Below, piece after piece: positions 40,455-51,008 of a stretch of 64,000 bases of DNA. Each line of letters begins with the position of its first letter. Position 1 is the first letter of the stretch. The notes beneath the pieces are model-generated. The model was not told the DNA's origin and ran no database searches. It worked only from the letters and a program-made list of their open reading frames with translations. The stretch comes from Paludibacter jiangxiensis (lineage in GTDB: Bacteria; Bacteroidota; Bacteroidia; Bacteroidales; Paludibacteraceae). The stretch is from NCBI GenBank assembly GCA_945897785.1, contig CAMDGD010000005.1, positions 1 through 64,000 on the forward strand, given 5' to 3'. Made by a program: the position numbers and the translations under genes.

Positions 40455-40988
40455 ATGAATGTCATGAAAGCACATGTAGCCATTTATAAATCAGAAGAAA
40501 AAGCCTTAAATGCAATTGAATTGCTTAGTGAAAAAAGCTTTGCAATTGATAAGGTTTCAATGATTAAACGAATTGAACTTACGGGGAATAAGTTTGAGGT
40601 TAAGTCTATAAAAAATTTTAAAATGGCGCCATTACTAATTAGTACGCTATTGGGTATGCTTGTTGGAATTTTTGCTCCATTATTCAACATTACTTTTGGA
40701 TTAGATTTTATGGAAGATTTGTCTCCTGTTATCGGCGGTTTTGTTGGATTTGATATTGGCTTACTTGTAGGTGCATTGCTGTTAATAATAATAGCTATTA
40801 TTATTAAGCGAGACAAAACAATTGAAACCCACAATTCTGTTGAAGAAGTAAATTACGTAATTGTTGTTGAAGGAACTCTAGACGACATTAAACTAGCCGA
40901 AAATATTTTGAATACAGTAGGTGTTCATCAATATAAATTAGAGTGTACTTATTGTCAATCAAGAAAAATTGCTCCAAAAGCGGTATAG
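40455..40988 (+). CDS. Small membrane protein with general-stress-type (YflT-like) N-terminus and glycine-rich TM region
   Basis: HVAIYKSEEKALNAIELLSEKSFAIDKVSMI; two TM segments with GLLVGALL. Confidence 0.55.
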   Translation: MNVMKAHVAIYKSEEKALNAIELLSEKSFAIDKVSMIKRIELTGNKFEVKSIKNFKMAPLLISTLLGMLVGIFAPLFNITFGLDFMEDLSPVIGGFVGFDIGLLVGALLLIIIAIIIKRDKTIETHNSVEEVNYVIVVEGTLDDIKLAENILNTVGVHQYKLECTYCQSRKIAPKAV

Positions 40989-40992
40989 CTAT

Positions 40993-41367
40993 TTAGTTTA
41001 CCGGAGGGAAAAATGCATTTTCAATGTGTTCTATGCAATAAGTTCCTTGCTTATTCGGCAAAACAGATATTACATCAAAGCGGGTTTCCAGCAACAAGTC
41101 GTAGGTAAAAATATAGTCGTGCGTTGCTTTAACTATGCGGTTTATTTTTGCCTGCGTAATACTGTCTTTAGGGTGTTCAAAGGTTGCTGTTGAACGAGAT
41201 TTTACTTCTACTACAATCAACATTCCGTCCTTTTCAGCAATTATATCCAATTCATTTTTACTGCCAAAAGGCACCCAGTTTATATGCCTAATGTTATATC
41301 CTTTTGTTCTCAGGTAGATTCGTGCTTGTTTTTCGCCTTCAATACCTAATTCGTTGTGTTTTGCCAT
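40993..41367 (-). CDS. YraN/UPF0102-family endonuclease-like protein
   Basis: MAKHNELGIEGEKQARIYLRTKGYNIRHINW...NELDIIAEKDGMLIVVEVKSRS. Start moved to 41367. Confidence 0.92.
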   Translation of the reverse strand: MAKHNELGIEGEKQARIYLRTKGYNIRHINWVPFGSKNELDIIAEKDGMLIVVEVKSRSTATFEHPKDSITQAKINRIVKATHDYIFTYDLLLETRFDVISVLPNKQGTYCIEHIENAFFPPVN

Positions 41368-41493
41368 GTTTTTGTATGTAAACAGCAAATATAATACTTT
41401 GCAATAGAAATATAATTGCTTTGTGTATAAAATGTTCTCAGTTTGCATTCTTTTATCAAAAAAGTGTACTTTTACTGCTTAATTTTTCAGCAA

Positions 41494-42273
41494 ATGCAGA
41501 ATAGACATATAAATAGAGATAGCTATTTTAGCGAGCAAGCATATACCACCGAAAAATTTGTTATTCCTTTTATTGGCAAAGCTCGTTTTGTTGATTCGGA
41601 AATGCATGTTTTAGAGATAGGTTCGGGCGAGGGGGGTAATATGAAACCTTTATTGGATATGGGTTGCAAAGTGACCGGAATCGAAATTGAAGCAACGAAA
41701 CATGCTTGGGCTATAGATTTTTTTAAAACGCATCCAAACAGAGAAAACCTTAGCTTAATTTGTGAGGATATTTACAAGTATAAGCAAAAACAACAATTTC
41801 AAGTAATTATCATTCGCGATGTCGTGGAGCATATTCATAATCAAGAACGGTTTATGACTTACATTCGTGATTTACTTACGCATGACGGCTGTATTTTTAT
41901 TGCATTTCCTCCTTGGCAAAATCCTTTTGGAGGACATCAACAAGTTTGCGAAAATAAATTGTTATCTGTCTTACCTTTTTTTCATCTGCTGCCAGTTTGG
42001 TTATATAAAATGGTGTTGAGGCTTGGAGGGGAAAAGGCTCAAAAGATTGATGCCTTACTTGAAATTAAAGAAACTGGTATAAGTATAGAACGGTTCAAAA
42101 GGATTATTGTTAAGACAAACTATACTGTTTTGCGCGAGGTTTTTTATTTTATTAATCCGAATTATGAAATAAAATTCGGACTAAAACCTAGGGTGGCATG
42201 GAAATTAATAAGTAAGATTCCATATCTTCGTAATTTATTTGTTACCAGCTATTATTGTGTGTTAAGTAAATGA
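41494..42273 (+). CDS. Class I SAM-dependent methyltransferase
   Basis: VLEIGSGEGGNMKPLLDMGCKVTGIEIE; IIRDVVEHIHNQERFM. Start moved to 41494. Confidence 0.85.
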   Translation: MQNRHINRDSYFSEQAYTTEKFVIPFIGKARFVDSEMHVLEIGSGEGGNMKPLLDMGCKVTGIEIEATKHAWAIDFFKTHPNRENLSLICEDIYKYKQKQQFQVIIIRDVVEHIHNQERFMTYIRDLLTHDGCIFIAFPPWQNPFGGHQQVCENKLLSVLPFFHLLPVWLYKMVLRLGGEKAQKIDALLEIKETGISIERFKRIIVKTNYTVLREVFYFINPNYEIKFGLKPRVAWKLISKIPYLRNLFVTSYYCVLSK

Positions 42274-42479
42274 AAAAGAAAGCTTCAATAGAATCGGCAA
42301 AAAAACGCAGCGCAATAAGAAAAAATCGCATAGCTGTAATGTTGAACGACGACGAGCTAAAAGCAATGAATCGGTTTATTGATACCTATAAGGTGAAAAA
42401 TAAATCTCGTTTTGTGCGGGAAACGCTAATGATGGCTATTCTTAAAAAATTTGATGAAGACCATCCTACCCTATTTTAA
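42270..42479 (+). CDS. Ribbon-helix-helix-like small protein
   Basis: IAVMLNDDELKAMNRFIDTYKVKNKSRFVRETLM; starts in the ATGA overlap with the methyltransferase gene. Confidence 0.6.
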   Translation: MKKKASIESAKKRSAIRKNRIAVMLNDDELKAMNRFIDTYKVKNKSRFVRETLMMAILKKFDEDHPTLF

Positions 42480-42491
42480 TAAACAAACTTC

Positions 42492-43142
42492 ATGGTAAAG
42501 GTTCAAAATATAACAAAAAGTTTTGGTAATTTGCAAGTACTAAGGGGGGTTGACCTAGTTGTAGATAAAGGAGAGATTGTTTCAATTATTGGGGCTAGTG
42601 GCGCAGGTAAAACCACGCTACTACAAATAATTGGTACTTTAGATAAACCTGATGCTGGTTCTATTAGTATTAATAATAGACAAACAAATAACTTAACTGG
42701 AAAAGAACTAGCTTTGTTTCGAAATACGCAAATCGGATTTATTTTTCAATTTCATCAGCTTTTGCCTGAATTCTCTGCCTTAGAGAATGTTATGATTCCT
42801 GCATTAATTGCTAAAAAATCGTCTCAAAAAGCCGAAGCGGAGGCTAAAGAACTTCTCACTTTTTTGGGTTTAAGTGATAGGCTTTCGCATAAACCCAACG
42901 AATTGTCGGGAGGCGAAAAACAGCGGGTTGCAGTAGCTCGTGCCCTTGTAAATAATCCGGCTGTTATTTTAGCCGATGAGCCTTCGGGTAGTTTGGATAC
43001 TAAAAACAAGGAAGAGCTACATCGCTTATTTTTTGAGTTACGCGATAAGTTAAATCTTACCATTATCATTGTTACGCACGACAAGCAACTAGCTTCAATT
43101 TCCGATCGTGTTATTGAAATGAAAGATGGTATGGTATTGTAA
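42492..43142 (+). CDS. LolD/MacB-type ABC transporter ATP-binding protein
   Basis: [77 protein letters not shown]. Confidence 0.95.
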   Translation: MVKVQNITKSFGNLQVLRGVDLVVDKGEIVSIIGASGAGKTTLLQIIGTLDKPDAGSISINNRQTNNLTGKELALFRNTQIGFIFQFHQLLPEFSALENVMIPALIAKKSSQKAEAEAKELLTFLGLSDRLSHKPNELSGGEKQRVAVARALVNNPAVILADEPSGSLDTKNKEELHRLFFELRDKLNLTIIIVTHDKQLASISDRVIEMKDGMVL

Positions 43143-43152
43143 AAAGAGTTTC

Positions 43153-44285
43153 TTAAATAATGCCTAACGATTTGGTGTGTTTGCTAATTTTATACACCGC
43201 TTCGTCAATTTGATCAAAAGTGTGCGTTGCTATTAGCGAAAACCGTATCATGAAGTCTTCTGTCCGTACAACTGGGGATACAACCGGATGAATAAATACC
43301 CCTTCGTCTGTTAATGATTTTGCAATTAAGATGTGTTGTAATTGTCTTTGATATACAGTGGGTTATTTGGCGTAGAAGAGTGTGCAATTTAGAAAACACT
43401 TTCTATAAAGTCTGTTAAACAACGGTGGGTATTTGCCCAATGCGCTTCTTGTCTCCAGGTTTCCTCTTCTATAACTTCCAAAGTGGCTACTACATAAGCT
43501 GTTGAGTCTGGTGTTATTCTGGATCTATATAGTAGGGCGTATGAGTTGTATTAAATGATTTGTGGTATGCTATCGGCAGTTATATATCCGCCAATAGTAA
43601 CTAGAGATTTACTCAATATGCCTATAATAAAATCGACCGCATAAGTTAATTTTTAGTTATAACAAATAACTTTACCATTTTTACCAAAGACTTATAATGA
43701 TTGTGCTTAGTCTATCATTGCCGGAACCTTATGTTTTTGAGCTAGCGCTACAACTGCTTGTAAGTTAACTACATCGCTTTTCATAGCAAAAACACCCTAT
43801 GTAACAATCAACTTTATTTTATCTGAATGGAAGCACTTATGTTTTTTTTTTAACAATTACATGTTGTTGTGTTTGTGTTTTTGTTACTTCGAAAAAGAAA
43901 GTCTTTTGCTTTCTATTATCGAGGCAGAGTCAAATTCATCGTAAATAACATAGTCTTTTTTGTCTTTTTAACAAGATACAACTCCTTCGTTTAGGGCAAA
44001 TCAGGTGCTATAAATAAAGGCTTCTGCTTTGTTTGCAAGGGTCGCCAGTTTTGTTTCTAGTTCAATATGGATGTAAAGTGTGCCGATAAAAAAAATCGAT
44101 CCGGCAAGGCCTGTTCCGTATTTTTCAATGGCTTTTCATGCCGTTTTTTTTTATTATTGGTTGATTAGATAAGCCAAGATAGCTCTTGGAGCCAAACATT
44201 AAAACCGGTTTTTCATTTAGTTGAAACACCGTGTTCTGATCTAATTCTTTGGACATAAAATAAGGATATATTCCTTATGCCATCT
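43153..44285 (-). pseudogene. Decayed serine palmitoyltransferase / alpha-oxoamine synthase family gene
   Basis: Minus-strand fragments in family order: GIYPYFMSKELDQNTVFQLNEKPVLMFGSKSYLGLSNQ; KYGTGLAGSIFFIGTLYIHIELETKLATLANKAEAFIYST; DYVIYDEFDSASIIESKRLSFSK*QKHKHNNM*LLKKKHK; SDVVNLQAVVALAQKHKVPAMID*AQS; VDFIIGILSKSLVTIGGYITAD; GVFIHPVVSPVVRTEDFMIRFSLIATHTFDQIDEAVYKISKHTKSLGII*. Confidence 0.92.
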
Positions 44286-44412
44286 ACTGTTGTGGAAGAT
44301 AAAGTTTGGCTATTTTCGCGCTTTATATGCTCATTGTAAAATGGATTATTACAAATTATCAATATGTAGAAATAAACTATATTTTGTTACATTTGCATGG
44401 AACAAAAAAAAT

Positions 44413-44904
44413 ATGATGGATGAGTTAAAATACTTGGCAAAACAGGCCGAAGTTTCTTCCAAAAAAATCTTTAAGAAAAATAAAAGGCGTTTGGAGTCAA
44501 TGGATTTGGTTGTGCATGATTTACACCAGAAATTTAGCGCCCAAATCAATTGTTTAGATTGCGCCAATTGTTGCCGTGCCCTAGGTCCTAGAATTAGTGA
44601 TAAGGATATTGATAAAATGGCTAAGGCTTTACGAATCAAACCATCTGATGTGGTTCAACGCTATCTTACAAAAGATGAAGATTATGATTTCGTTTTTAAA
44701 GCGATGCCTTGTCCTTTTTTGCAAAAAGATAATTATTGCTTGATATATGATTCCCGACCCAAAGCGTGTAGAGAATACCCACATACCGATAGAAAAAAAT
44801 TTTATCAGATAGTTGAACTTACAATCAAGAATACATATACTTGCCCAATTGCTTATGAAGTAATAGAGGCTTTGAAGAAAAGTTTTACCACAGAAACAAA
44901 ATAA
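44413..44904 (+). CDS. YkgJ-family cysteine cluster (zinc/iron-chelating) protein
   Basis: NCLDCANCCRALGPRISDKDIDKMAKALRI; PCPFLQKDNYCLIYDSRPKACREYPH. Start moved to 44413. Confidence 0.9.
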   Translation: MMDELKYLAKQAEVSSKKIFKKNKRRLESMDLVVHDLHQKFSAQINCLDCANCCRALGPRISDKDIDKMAKALRIKPSDVVQRYLTKDEDYDFVFKAMPCPFLQKDNYCLIYDSRPKACREYPHTDRKKFYQIVELTIKNTYTCPIAYEVIEALKKSFTTETK

Positions 44905-44916
44905 ATTTTAGATAAT

Positions 44917-45792
44917 ATGCTATTGTATGGATTGTTTGCTAAACATACTTTTGGGGTAAAAATTGCTCTTTTTTTCTTTTTGTCTTTGTTGGGTTTGATT
45001 ATTTCTATTAATTTGGTTTGGGTTTTTAGTCTAAATCAAACAGATATACTTAATGTGCAATTGTCTCAACTTATATTTGCTTCTTTTGGTATGGCTATGC
45101 CTGCAATAGCAGCTGCTTTGCTTTTTCGAAAAGAAGATGAAAGTGTTCTACATATTCGTGTTTTTCCTCCTTTGGTAATGGTAATGTCAGTCATTGTGTT
45201 GATGCTCTTGTTAATGCCAGTAATAAATATTATAGCTTTGTGGAATGAACAATGGACTTTTCCTGAGTCTTTCTCAACAATTGAAGCCATTTTTAGAACG
45301 ACGCAACAGCGCGCTGACGAATTAACCCTACGGTTGCTCGAACAGAGTTCTTATGTTGCTTTTAGCGCAAATTTGTTTTTTTTGGCCTTGGTTCCTGCCA
45401 TAACTGAAGAGCTTTTTTTTCGCGGCACCCTACAATCGTTATTGCAAGAAAAAATTGGAAGACACCTTGCTGTATGGTTGGTAGCAATCATTTTTAGTTT
45501 ATTTCATATGCAATTTTTTGGCTTTGTACCCCGTTTGTTATTAGGTGGGATGCTTGGATATTTGCTTTTGTGGAGCAAGTCAATATATTTGCCTATTATT
45601 GCCCATTTTACAAATAATGCAAGTATTGTTCTTTTTTATTATTTGGCCTCAAAAGGAGTTGTTTCTTTTTCTATTGAGGATGTAGGTAAAGGCAATCAGT
45701 GGTGGATGGCATTGCTTTGTGTTGTGTTGGTGTTGCCTATATGCTTTTTCTTATATAAACGCCGTGTTAAAACAATAACAATCACTAAATAA
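44917..45792 (+). CDS. CPBP-family intramembrane glutamic protease
   Basis: VPAITEELFFRGTLQSLL (EExxxR); IFSLFHMQFFGFVPRLLLGGMLGYLLLWS. Confidence 0.92.
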   Translation: MLLYGLFAKHTFGVKIALFFFLSLLGLIISINLVWVFSLNQTDILNVQLSQLIFASFGMAMPAIAAALLFRKEDESVLHIRVFPPLVMVMSVIVLMLLLMPVINIIALWNEQWTFPESFSTIEAIFRTTQQRADELTLRLLEQSSYVAFSANLFFLALVPAITEELFFRGTLQSLLQEKIGRHLAVWLVAIIFSLFHMQFFGFVPRLLLGGMLGYLLLWSKSIYLPIIAHFTNNASIVLFYYLASKGVVSFSIEDVGKGNQWWMALLCVVLVLPICFFLYKRRVKTITITK

Positions 45793-45895
45793 AGCAAAAT
45801 ACTACTTGTAAACACCCGAATCGTATAAAAAAGTGTATTTTTGTATCTGCTGAAGAAAAGACCTTGTTGATTGTCAGATTTATATCCCGAAAACA

Positions 45896-48800
45896 TTGAA
45901 GAGAACTGTTATAAATATATACGCTGTTTTGTTGCTTGTAGCCTTTTTTTATGGTTGCTCCAACACAAAGAACACCTGGTTCTCCAGAAATATGCAAGCA
46001 CTCACTACCAAGTATAATGTGCTTTATAATGCAGAGCAAAGTTATCACGAAGGAATGCAAATAATCAACAAGGCTCATACCGATGATTATTCTAAAATAC
46101 TACCCCTTTATCCGATAAGTGTACACAGCAATGCTTTTGCTGCTATTCCTCAAATGGATAGAACCATTGAGAAAACTCAAAAAGCAATTAAAAATCACTC
46201 CATAAAAAAGAAACCTACAAAAGATCCAAAACAAGCAAAAGATGCCAAATATCAGGCTTTTTTAAAACAAGAAGAGTATAATTACATGATTGATGAGGCT
46301 TGGATGTTATCCGGTAAGGCTCAGTTTCATAAGGCAGAATTTTTAGCTGCGGTAGGTACTTTTACATATATAATCAACCATTTTTCTCATAATAACTCTT
46401 GTGTCTCTGAAGCAAGAATATGGTTGGCTAGAAGTTATATCGAAATGGGTTGGCTATACGAGGCCGAAGATATATTAATTAAGGCCAATAAAGACCAAAT
46501 TCCACAAAAGCTAAGTGGTATTTATTCTGCTGTTAGTACCCACTTATTGCTAAAAGAATACAAATATAAAGAAGCCATTCCGCTCCTAACTATTGCAGCG
46601 CAAGAGGAATCGGATAAAATGCAACAAACGCGGTTTTATTATATTTTAGCTCAACTGCATCGCTTGGTAAATGATAATGTCTTGGCAAAACTGTATTTTA
46701 CTAAGGTAATCAAAGCTAATCCTCCAATAGAAATGGAGTTTAATGCCCGAATAAGTAAGGCCGAAGTGCAAACAAAAGAACCTGGCGAAGCTATTGCCGG
46801 CTTGCAAAAGATGCTGAAAAATTCCAAATACAAGACTTATGAAGATAAGTTGTATTTTACCATGGGAAACATTTACCAAAAACAAAAAGAGTACGATAAA
46901 GCGATTGTGAATTATACCTTAGCCATTGAGAAAAGCAACAATAATATTGTAAATAAAGTGCAAATATTGTTGGCCTTGGCCGACTTGCATTATTCGCAAC
47001 AAGCATATTTAAAGGCACAACCGTATTATAACGATGCTGTAATAATTATGCCAATTGACAATGTTGATTATGAAAAAATTAGAGCGCGAAGCCAGCTACT
47101 GGATAAATTGAACCAACAAAATGAAATTGTGCAGCTGCAAGATAGCCTTCAACAGTTGTCGGCTTTATCTGATGCAGAGAAAATAATGGCTGTTGAAGTA
47201 TTGATAAAATCGCTTCAAGCAGAAGAGTTGGCGCTAAAAGAAAAATTAATGGCAGATGCTAAAGTGCAAAATGAAGCATTTTATGCCCAACAGTCAGCCA
47301 TGCCTGAAATTGGACCTTCGTTTAATGAAAGGGGTAGTAGTGATTGGTATTTCTATAATAAATCGCTTATATTTAGTGGGTTAAACGACTTTCGGCAGAA
47401 GTGGGGTAGTCGGAAATTAGAAGATAACTGGCGTCGTAAAAATAAGGCTATTTTAAGCAATGACGATTTTTCTGTGCAATATAATGAAAGTAGTAAACAA
47501 ACAGATGCAACTATTGGAGTAGAACAAGGCGGAATCGTAGATAGATCTTTAGTTAATTCGGATGTAAATTATTATTTAAACCAGATTCCCGTAAATAAGG
47601 CGCAAATAGAATCTTCAAACCAGCAAATAGCTGATGCTTTATATACCATAGGGATGATTTTTATTGAAAATATTCAAGATATTGAGAATGCTATCCGTAC
47701 TTTCGAAGAGTTGGAAAGAAGGTTTCCTTCATACAGCCGTTTGCCCGATATCTATTATAATTTATATCAAATGAGCATGAAAGCAAACGATACGGTAAGT
47801 GCTACTCGTTATCGAAATCAGCTTATGGCAAAATTTCCTAATAGCTCATATGGAAAGATGTTTTCAATGCCTGATTATGCAGAACGAATTGCTTTGCTAA
47901 AGATGAAAGAAGATTCAATTTATCAAGAAACTTATTTTGCTTATTTGGACGATGATTTTGAGGCTGTTTTTGATAATTGTGTAATAATTAAGGAAGAATA
48001 TCCGCTTACCGAATTAATGCCAAAGTTTTTATTTGTAAAGGCTTTGAGTTATGGAAAGTCTCAGCAAAATGATTTGTTTGTAGAAACATTGCAGCAGGTA
48101 ATAAACGATTATCCTCAAAGCGATGTAAGCGCTATGGCAAAAGATATTTTAGCTTTAACAAAACAAGGAATGGTACCACAAGCTGGAGGCTCCCATGGTT
48201 CTATTCTTAGTAGACGAGACAGTATGTGCTTGTGTCAAGATGTAGTTGTAGATACAGTTAGTTTTACACATGATCCCAAAGTAAAACACTTGATACTAAT
48301 TGTTTCAGCTCCTGAAATTTCATTAAGCAAATTGCAGTATGTCGTTGCCATGTATAATTTTACGGGTTTTATGATTAAAGATTTTGATATTGAAATACAA
48401 AAACGGCTAACTAACAATTATTTACTTATTTCTCCACTTGATGGCTATAATGAAGCAGTATCTTATAAAAATGGATTGTTTGCTGATGCACTCGTTAAAT
48501 CATTTATTGATTCTAATAATTGTTTTAGTGTAATAATCTCTGAATCAAACTTTAATCTGATAAGAAAAGGGTCTAGTTTGGATAGTTATATTCAATTTTT
48601 TACCGCTACGATTAGCAAAAGTGAGGTGGAAGGGCTATTTTTAAATGAAAATAGTGTTAAAGGAATCGATACTATCCCTTATGTGGAAATGATTAATGAA
48701 CCGTCTGTTGAGCTTGCTGTTGATAGCTTTTCTGTGAATACGCCTATTGTTGAAGTGCCACTCAACAAAACAGCGTCAGTTATTTCTGAACCAGAAAAAC

Positions 48801-49426
48801 CCATTGCTATTGTTGCAACTGAAGTTTCTGCAGTGATAGAGAAAAAGCCGGCGCCTGCTTCAGAAGTAAAGGCATTGCCAAAAACAGAAAAGGTTCAAGT
48901 GAAAAATGAGATGGCTGTAGAAGCAAAAGAGAAACTGTCCGTTAAGGAAGAGGCAAAACTATTGCCGGCTAAGATAGATAAACCGAAAAATGAGGAAGAT
49001 AAAAGTAAAAAAAATATTATTATTATTCAAAAATCAGATTCGATTAAGACGAAATCAACTGATTATATATATAATGCAAAAGATAGGCATATATATGGCA
49101 TTGTTGTATTAGACGGAAGTTTTGATTATGATGCATTAAAAAATAAGCTTGATGGGTATAATGCAGAAAAATATTCTCTAGCAAATTACAAGGTGAGTAT
49201 GGTTGATATTGGGGGAGCTAAACTACTATTGGTAGAGTCTTTTCCAAATTTGATCAATGCAAAAACTTATTTATTTAACATTATTCGTAATAGAGATTTG
49301 TTTGAAGTGCTTAAACAAGCAGAATATCGAAATCTAATTATTTCAAAAAGTAATCTTTCTAAATTAATCGATGCAAAAAATATAAGCGATTATTTGGAAT
49401 TTAACAGAAACATAAATATGCGCTAA
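45896..49426 (+). CDS. PorW/SprE-like T9SS/gliding TPR lipoprotein
   Basis: Lipobox FFYGCSNTKNTWFSRNMQALTTKYNVLYNAEQSYHEGM; multiple TPRs; TTG start; immediately upstream of porX-like gene. Confidence 0.8.
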   Translation: MKRTVINIYAVLLLVAFFYGCSNTKNTWFSRNMQALTTKYNVLYNAEQSYHEGMQIINKAHTDDYSKILPLYPISVHSNAFAAIPQMDRTIEKTQKAIKNHSIKKKPTKDPKQAKDAKYQAFLKQEEYNYMIDEAWMLSGKAQFHKAEFLAAVGTFTYIINHFSHNNSCVSEARIWLARSYIEMGWLYEAEDILIKANKDQIPQKLSGIYSAVSTHLLLKEYKYKEAIPLLTIAAQEESDKMQQTRFYYILAQLHRLVNDNVLAKLYFTKVIKANPPIEMEFNARISKAEVQTKEPGEAIAGLQKMLKNSKYKTYEDKLYFTMGNIYQKQKEYDKAIVNYTLAIEKSNNNIVNKVQILLALADLHYSQQAYLKAQPYYNDAVIIMPIDNVDYEKIRARSQLLDKLNQQNEIVQLQDSLQQLSALSDAEKIMAVEVLIKSLQAEELALKEKLMADAKVQNEAFYAQQSAMPEIGPSFNERGSSDWYFYNKSLIFSGLNDFRQKWGSRKLEDNWRRKNKAILSNDDFSVQYNESSKQTDATIGVEQGGIVDRSLVNSDVNYYLNQIPVNKAQIESSNQQIADALYTIGMIFIENIQDIENAIRTFEELERRFPSYSRLPDIYYNLYQMSMKANDTVSATRYRNQLMAKFPNSSYGKMFSMPDYAERIALLKMKEDSIYQETYFAYLDDDFEAVFDNCVIIKEEYPLTELMPKFLFVKALSYGKSQQNDLFVETLQQVINDYPQSDVSAMAKDILALTKQGMVPQAGGSHGSILSRRDSMCLCQDVVVDTVSFTHDPKVKHLILIVSAPEISLSKLQYVVAMYNFTGFMIKDFDIEIQKRLTNNYLLISPLDGYNEAVSYKNGLFADALVKSFIDSNNCFSVIISESNFNLIRKGSSLDSYIQFFTATISKSEVEGLFLNENSVKGIDTIPYVEMINEPSVELAVDSFSVNTPIVEVPLNKTASVISEPEKPIAIVATEVSAVIEKKPAPASEVKALPKTEKVQVKNEMAVEAKEKLSVKEEAKLLPAKIDKPKNEEDKSKKNIIIIQKSDSIKTKSTDYIYNAKDRHIYGIVVLDGSFDYDALKNKLDGYNAEKYSLANYKVSMVDIGGAKLLLVESFPNLINAKTYLFNIIRNRDLFEVLKQAEYRNLIISKSNLSKLIDAKNISDYLEFNRNINMR

Positions 49427-49455
49427 TTGCGTTGAATTATTAAAATGTACTTGCC

Positions 49456-51000
49456 ATGAAAATTCTTTGGGCCGATGACGAAATTGATTTATTACGAGCA
49501 CATATACTCTTTTTAGAAGGTAAAGGATATGAAGTGCTTATAGCAACAAATGGGCAAGATGCAATTGACCTTTGTAGAGAGCATAACTTTGATATCATTT
49601 TTTTAGATGAAAATATGCCTGGCTTAAACGGACTCCAAACATTGGCGCACATTAAAATTATCAATTCCAATGTTCCGGTTGTAATGATAACCAAGAGTGA
49701 AGAAGAAAATATTATGGATATGGCTATTGGTAGTAAAATTTCCGATTATTTGATTAAACCTGTTAACCCAAATCAAATTGTATTGGCCATAAAAAAGCAT
49801 GTGTATAAAAAGGAAATTATTGCGGAACACATCACTTCTAATTACCGTACAGAGTTTGCCCAAATTGGCATGCAAATTAATGAATGTGTAACACATAGTG
49901 ATTGGAGTAAACTGTATAAAAAATTATTGTATTGGGAGATAGAACTAGATGCTTCTGAAAATGAAATGCGCGATTTGTTGCAGATGCAAAAAAATGAAGC
50001 AAATCATGCGTTTACTAAATATATTAAAAATAATTATGAATCGTGGTTTGATAACGAAGCTACAAAGCCCTTAATTAGCGCAGATATTTTTAAAAAGAAA
50101 GTGTTCCCAATGTTGGATAATGGGGATAAAGTTTTTTTAATCGTTATTGATAATTTTAGGTATGATCAGTGGTTGGTTATTAAGGAATTGCTAAATGACT
50201 ATTTCGTATTTACCGAAGAAGAACCATATTATAGCATTCTTCCAACAGCAACTCAATATGGTCGAAACGCAATTTTTAGCGGATTAATGCCTTTGCAAAT
50301 TCAGCAAATGTTTCCTCATTTGTGGGTTGAAGAAGAATCGGAGGAAGGGAAAAATCTCAAGGAAGAGGAGTTGTTGCAAACGCAATTGGATAGATTCAGA
50401 AAGAAATATTCGTTTTCTTACCAGAAAATAAATGATTCCCATTCTGGCGAAAAGCTAATTGAGAAAATTGCCGAAATAAAAGATAATCCGCTAAATGTTT
50501 GTGTGTTAAACTTTATAGATATGCTTTCTCATGCTAAAACAGATTCGAAAATGATGCGAGAATTAGTCCAAGATGATGCTGCTTATCGTTCATTAACAGT
50601 GTCGTGGTTTAAACACTCCTCTACTCTGGAGTTATTTAAGGTGTTGGCAGCAAATAAATTTAAGGTTGTTTTAACAACAGATCATGGAACCAAAAAAGTA
50701 AATAATGCTATAAAAGTAGTTGGCGACAAAGGAACAAATGTAAACTTAAGGTATAAGGTAGGAAAGAATCTTGGATACAATAAAAAAGATGTTTTTGAAA
50801 TTACACAGCCTTCTCGTATAGGATTACCAAGTCCAAATGTGAGTTCTGCGTATATTTTTGCTTCAAACGAAGACTTTTTGGCTTATCCTAATAATTTTAA
50901 TTATTATGTAGGGTATTATAAAAACACTTTTCAACATGGTGGGATTTCTTTGGAAGAAATGATTATTCCTATAGTAACAATGGAAGCCAAAGCAATTTAA
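49456..51000 (+). CDS. porX: PorX-like response regulator with PglZ (alkaline-phosphatase superfamily) domain
   Basis: Receiver MKILWADDEIDLLRAHILFLEGKGYEV...IIFLDENMPGLNGL; PglZ VFLIVIDNFRYDQWLVIKELL...YYSILPTATQYGRNAIFSG...TTDHGT...FQHGGISLEEMIIPIV. Confidence 0.92.
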   Translation: MKILWADDEIDLLRAHILFLEGKGYEVLIATNGQDAIDLCREHNFDIIFLDENMPGLNGLQTLAHIKIINSNVPVVMITKSEEENIMDMAIGSKISDYLIKPVNPNQIVLAIKKHVYKKEIIAEHITSNYRTEFAQIGMQINECVTHSDWSKLYKKLLYWEIELDASENEMRDLLQMQKNEANHAFTKYIKNNYESWFDNEATKPLISADIFKKKVFPMLDNGDKVFLIVIDNFRYDQWLVIKELLNDYFVFTEEEPYYSILPTATQYGRNAIFSGLMPLQIQQMFPHLWVEEESEEGKNLKEEELLQTQLDRFRKKYSFSYQKINDSHSGEKLIEKIAEIKDNPLNVCVLNFIDMLSHAKTDSKMMRELVQDDAAYRSLTVSWFKHSSTLELFKVLAANKFKVVLTTDHGTKKVNNAIKVVGDKGTNVNLRYKVGKNLGYNKKDVFEITQPSRIGLPSPNVSSAYIFASNEDFLAYPNNFNYYVGYYKNTFQHGGISLEEMIIPIVTMEAKAI

Positions 51001-51008
51001 TACCTCAT

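Noticed and set aside
43214-43399. Minus-strand ORF 43214..43399 as an independent small gene
   Set aside because: It is an off-frame fragment inside the SPT/AOS-family pseudogene.
45785-46078. Minus-strand ORF 45785..46078
   Set aside because: Antisense to the N-terminus of the PorW/SprE-like gene; no recognisable motif.
48780-49010. Lys/Glu/Ala/Pro-rich stretch in the PorW/SprE-like protein as a possible repeat or insertion
   Set aside because: Reads as a low-complexity interdomain linker in frame with conserved-looking flanks; no DNA-level tandem repeat.
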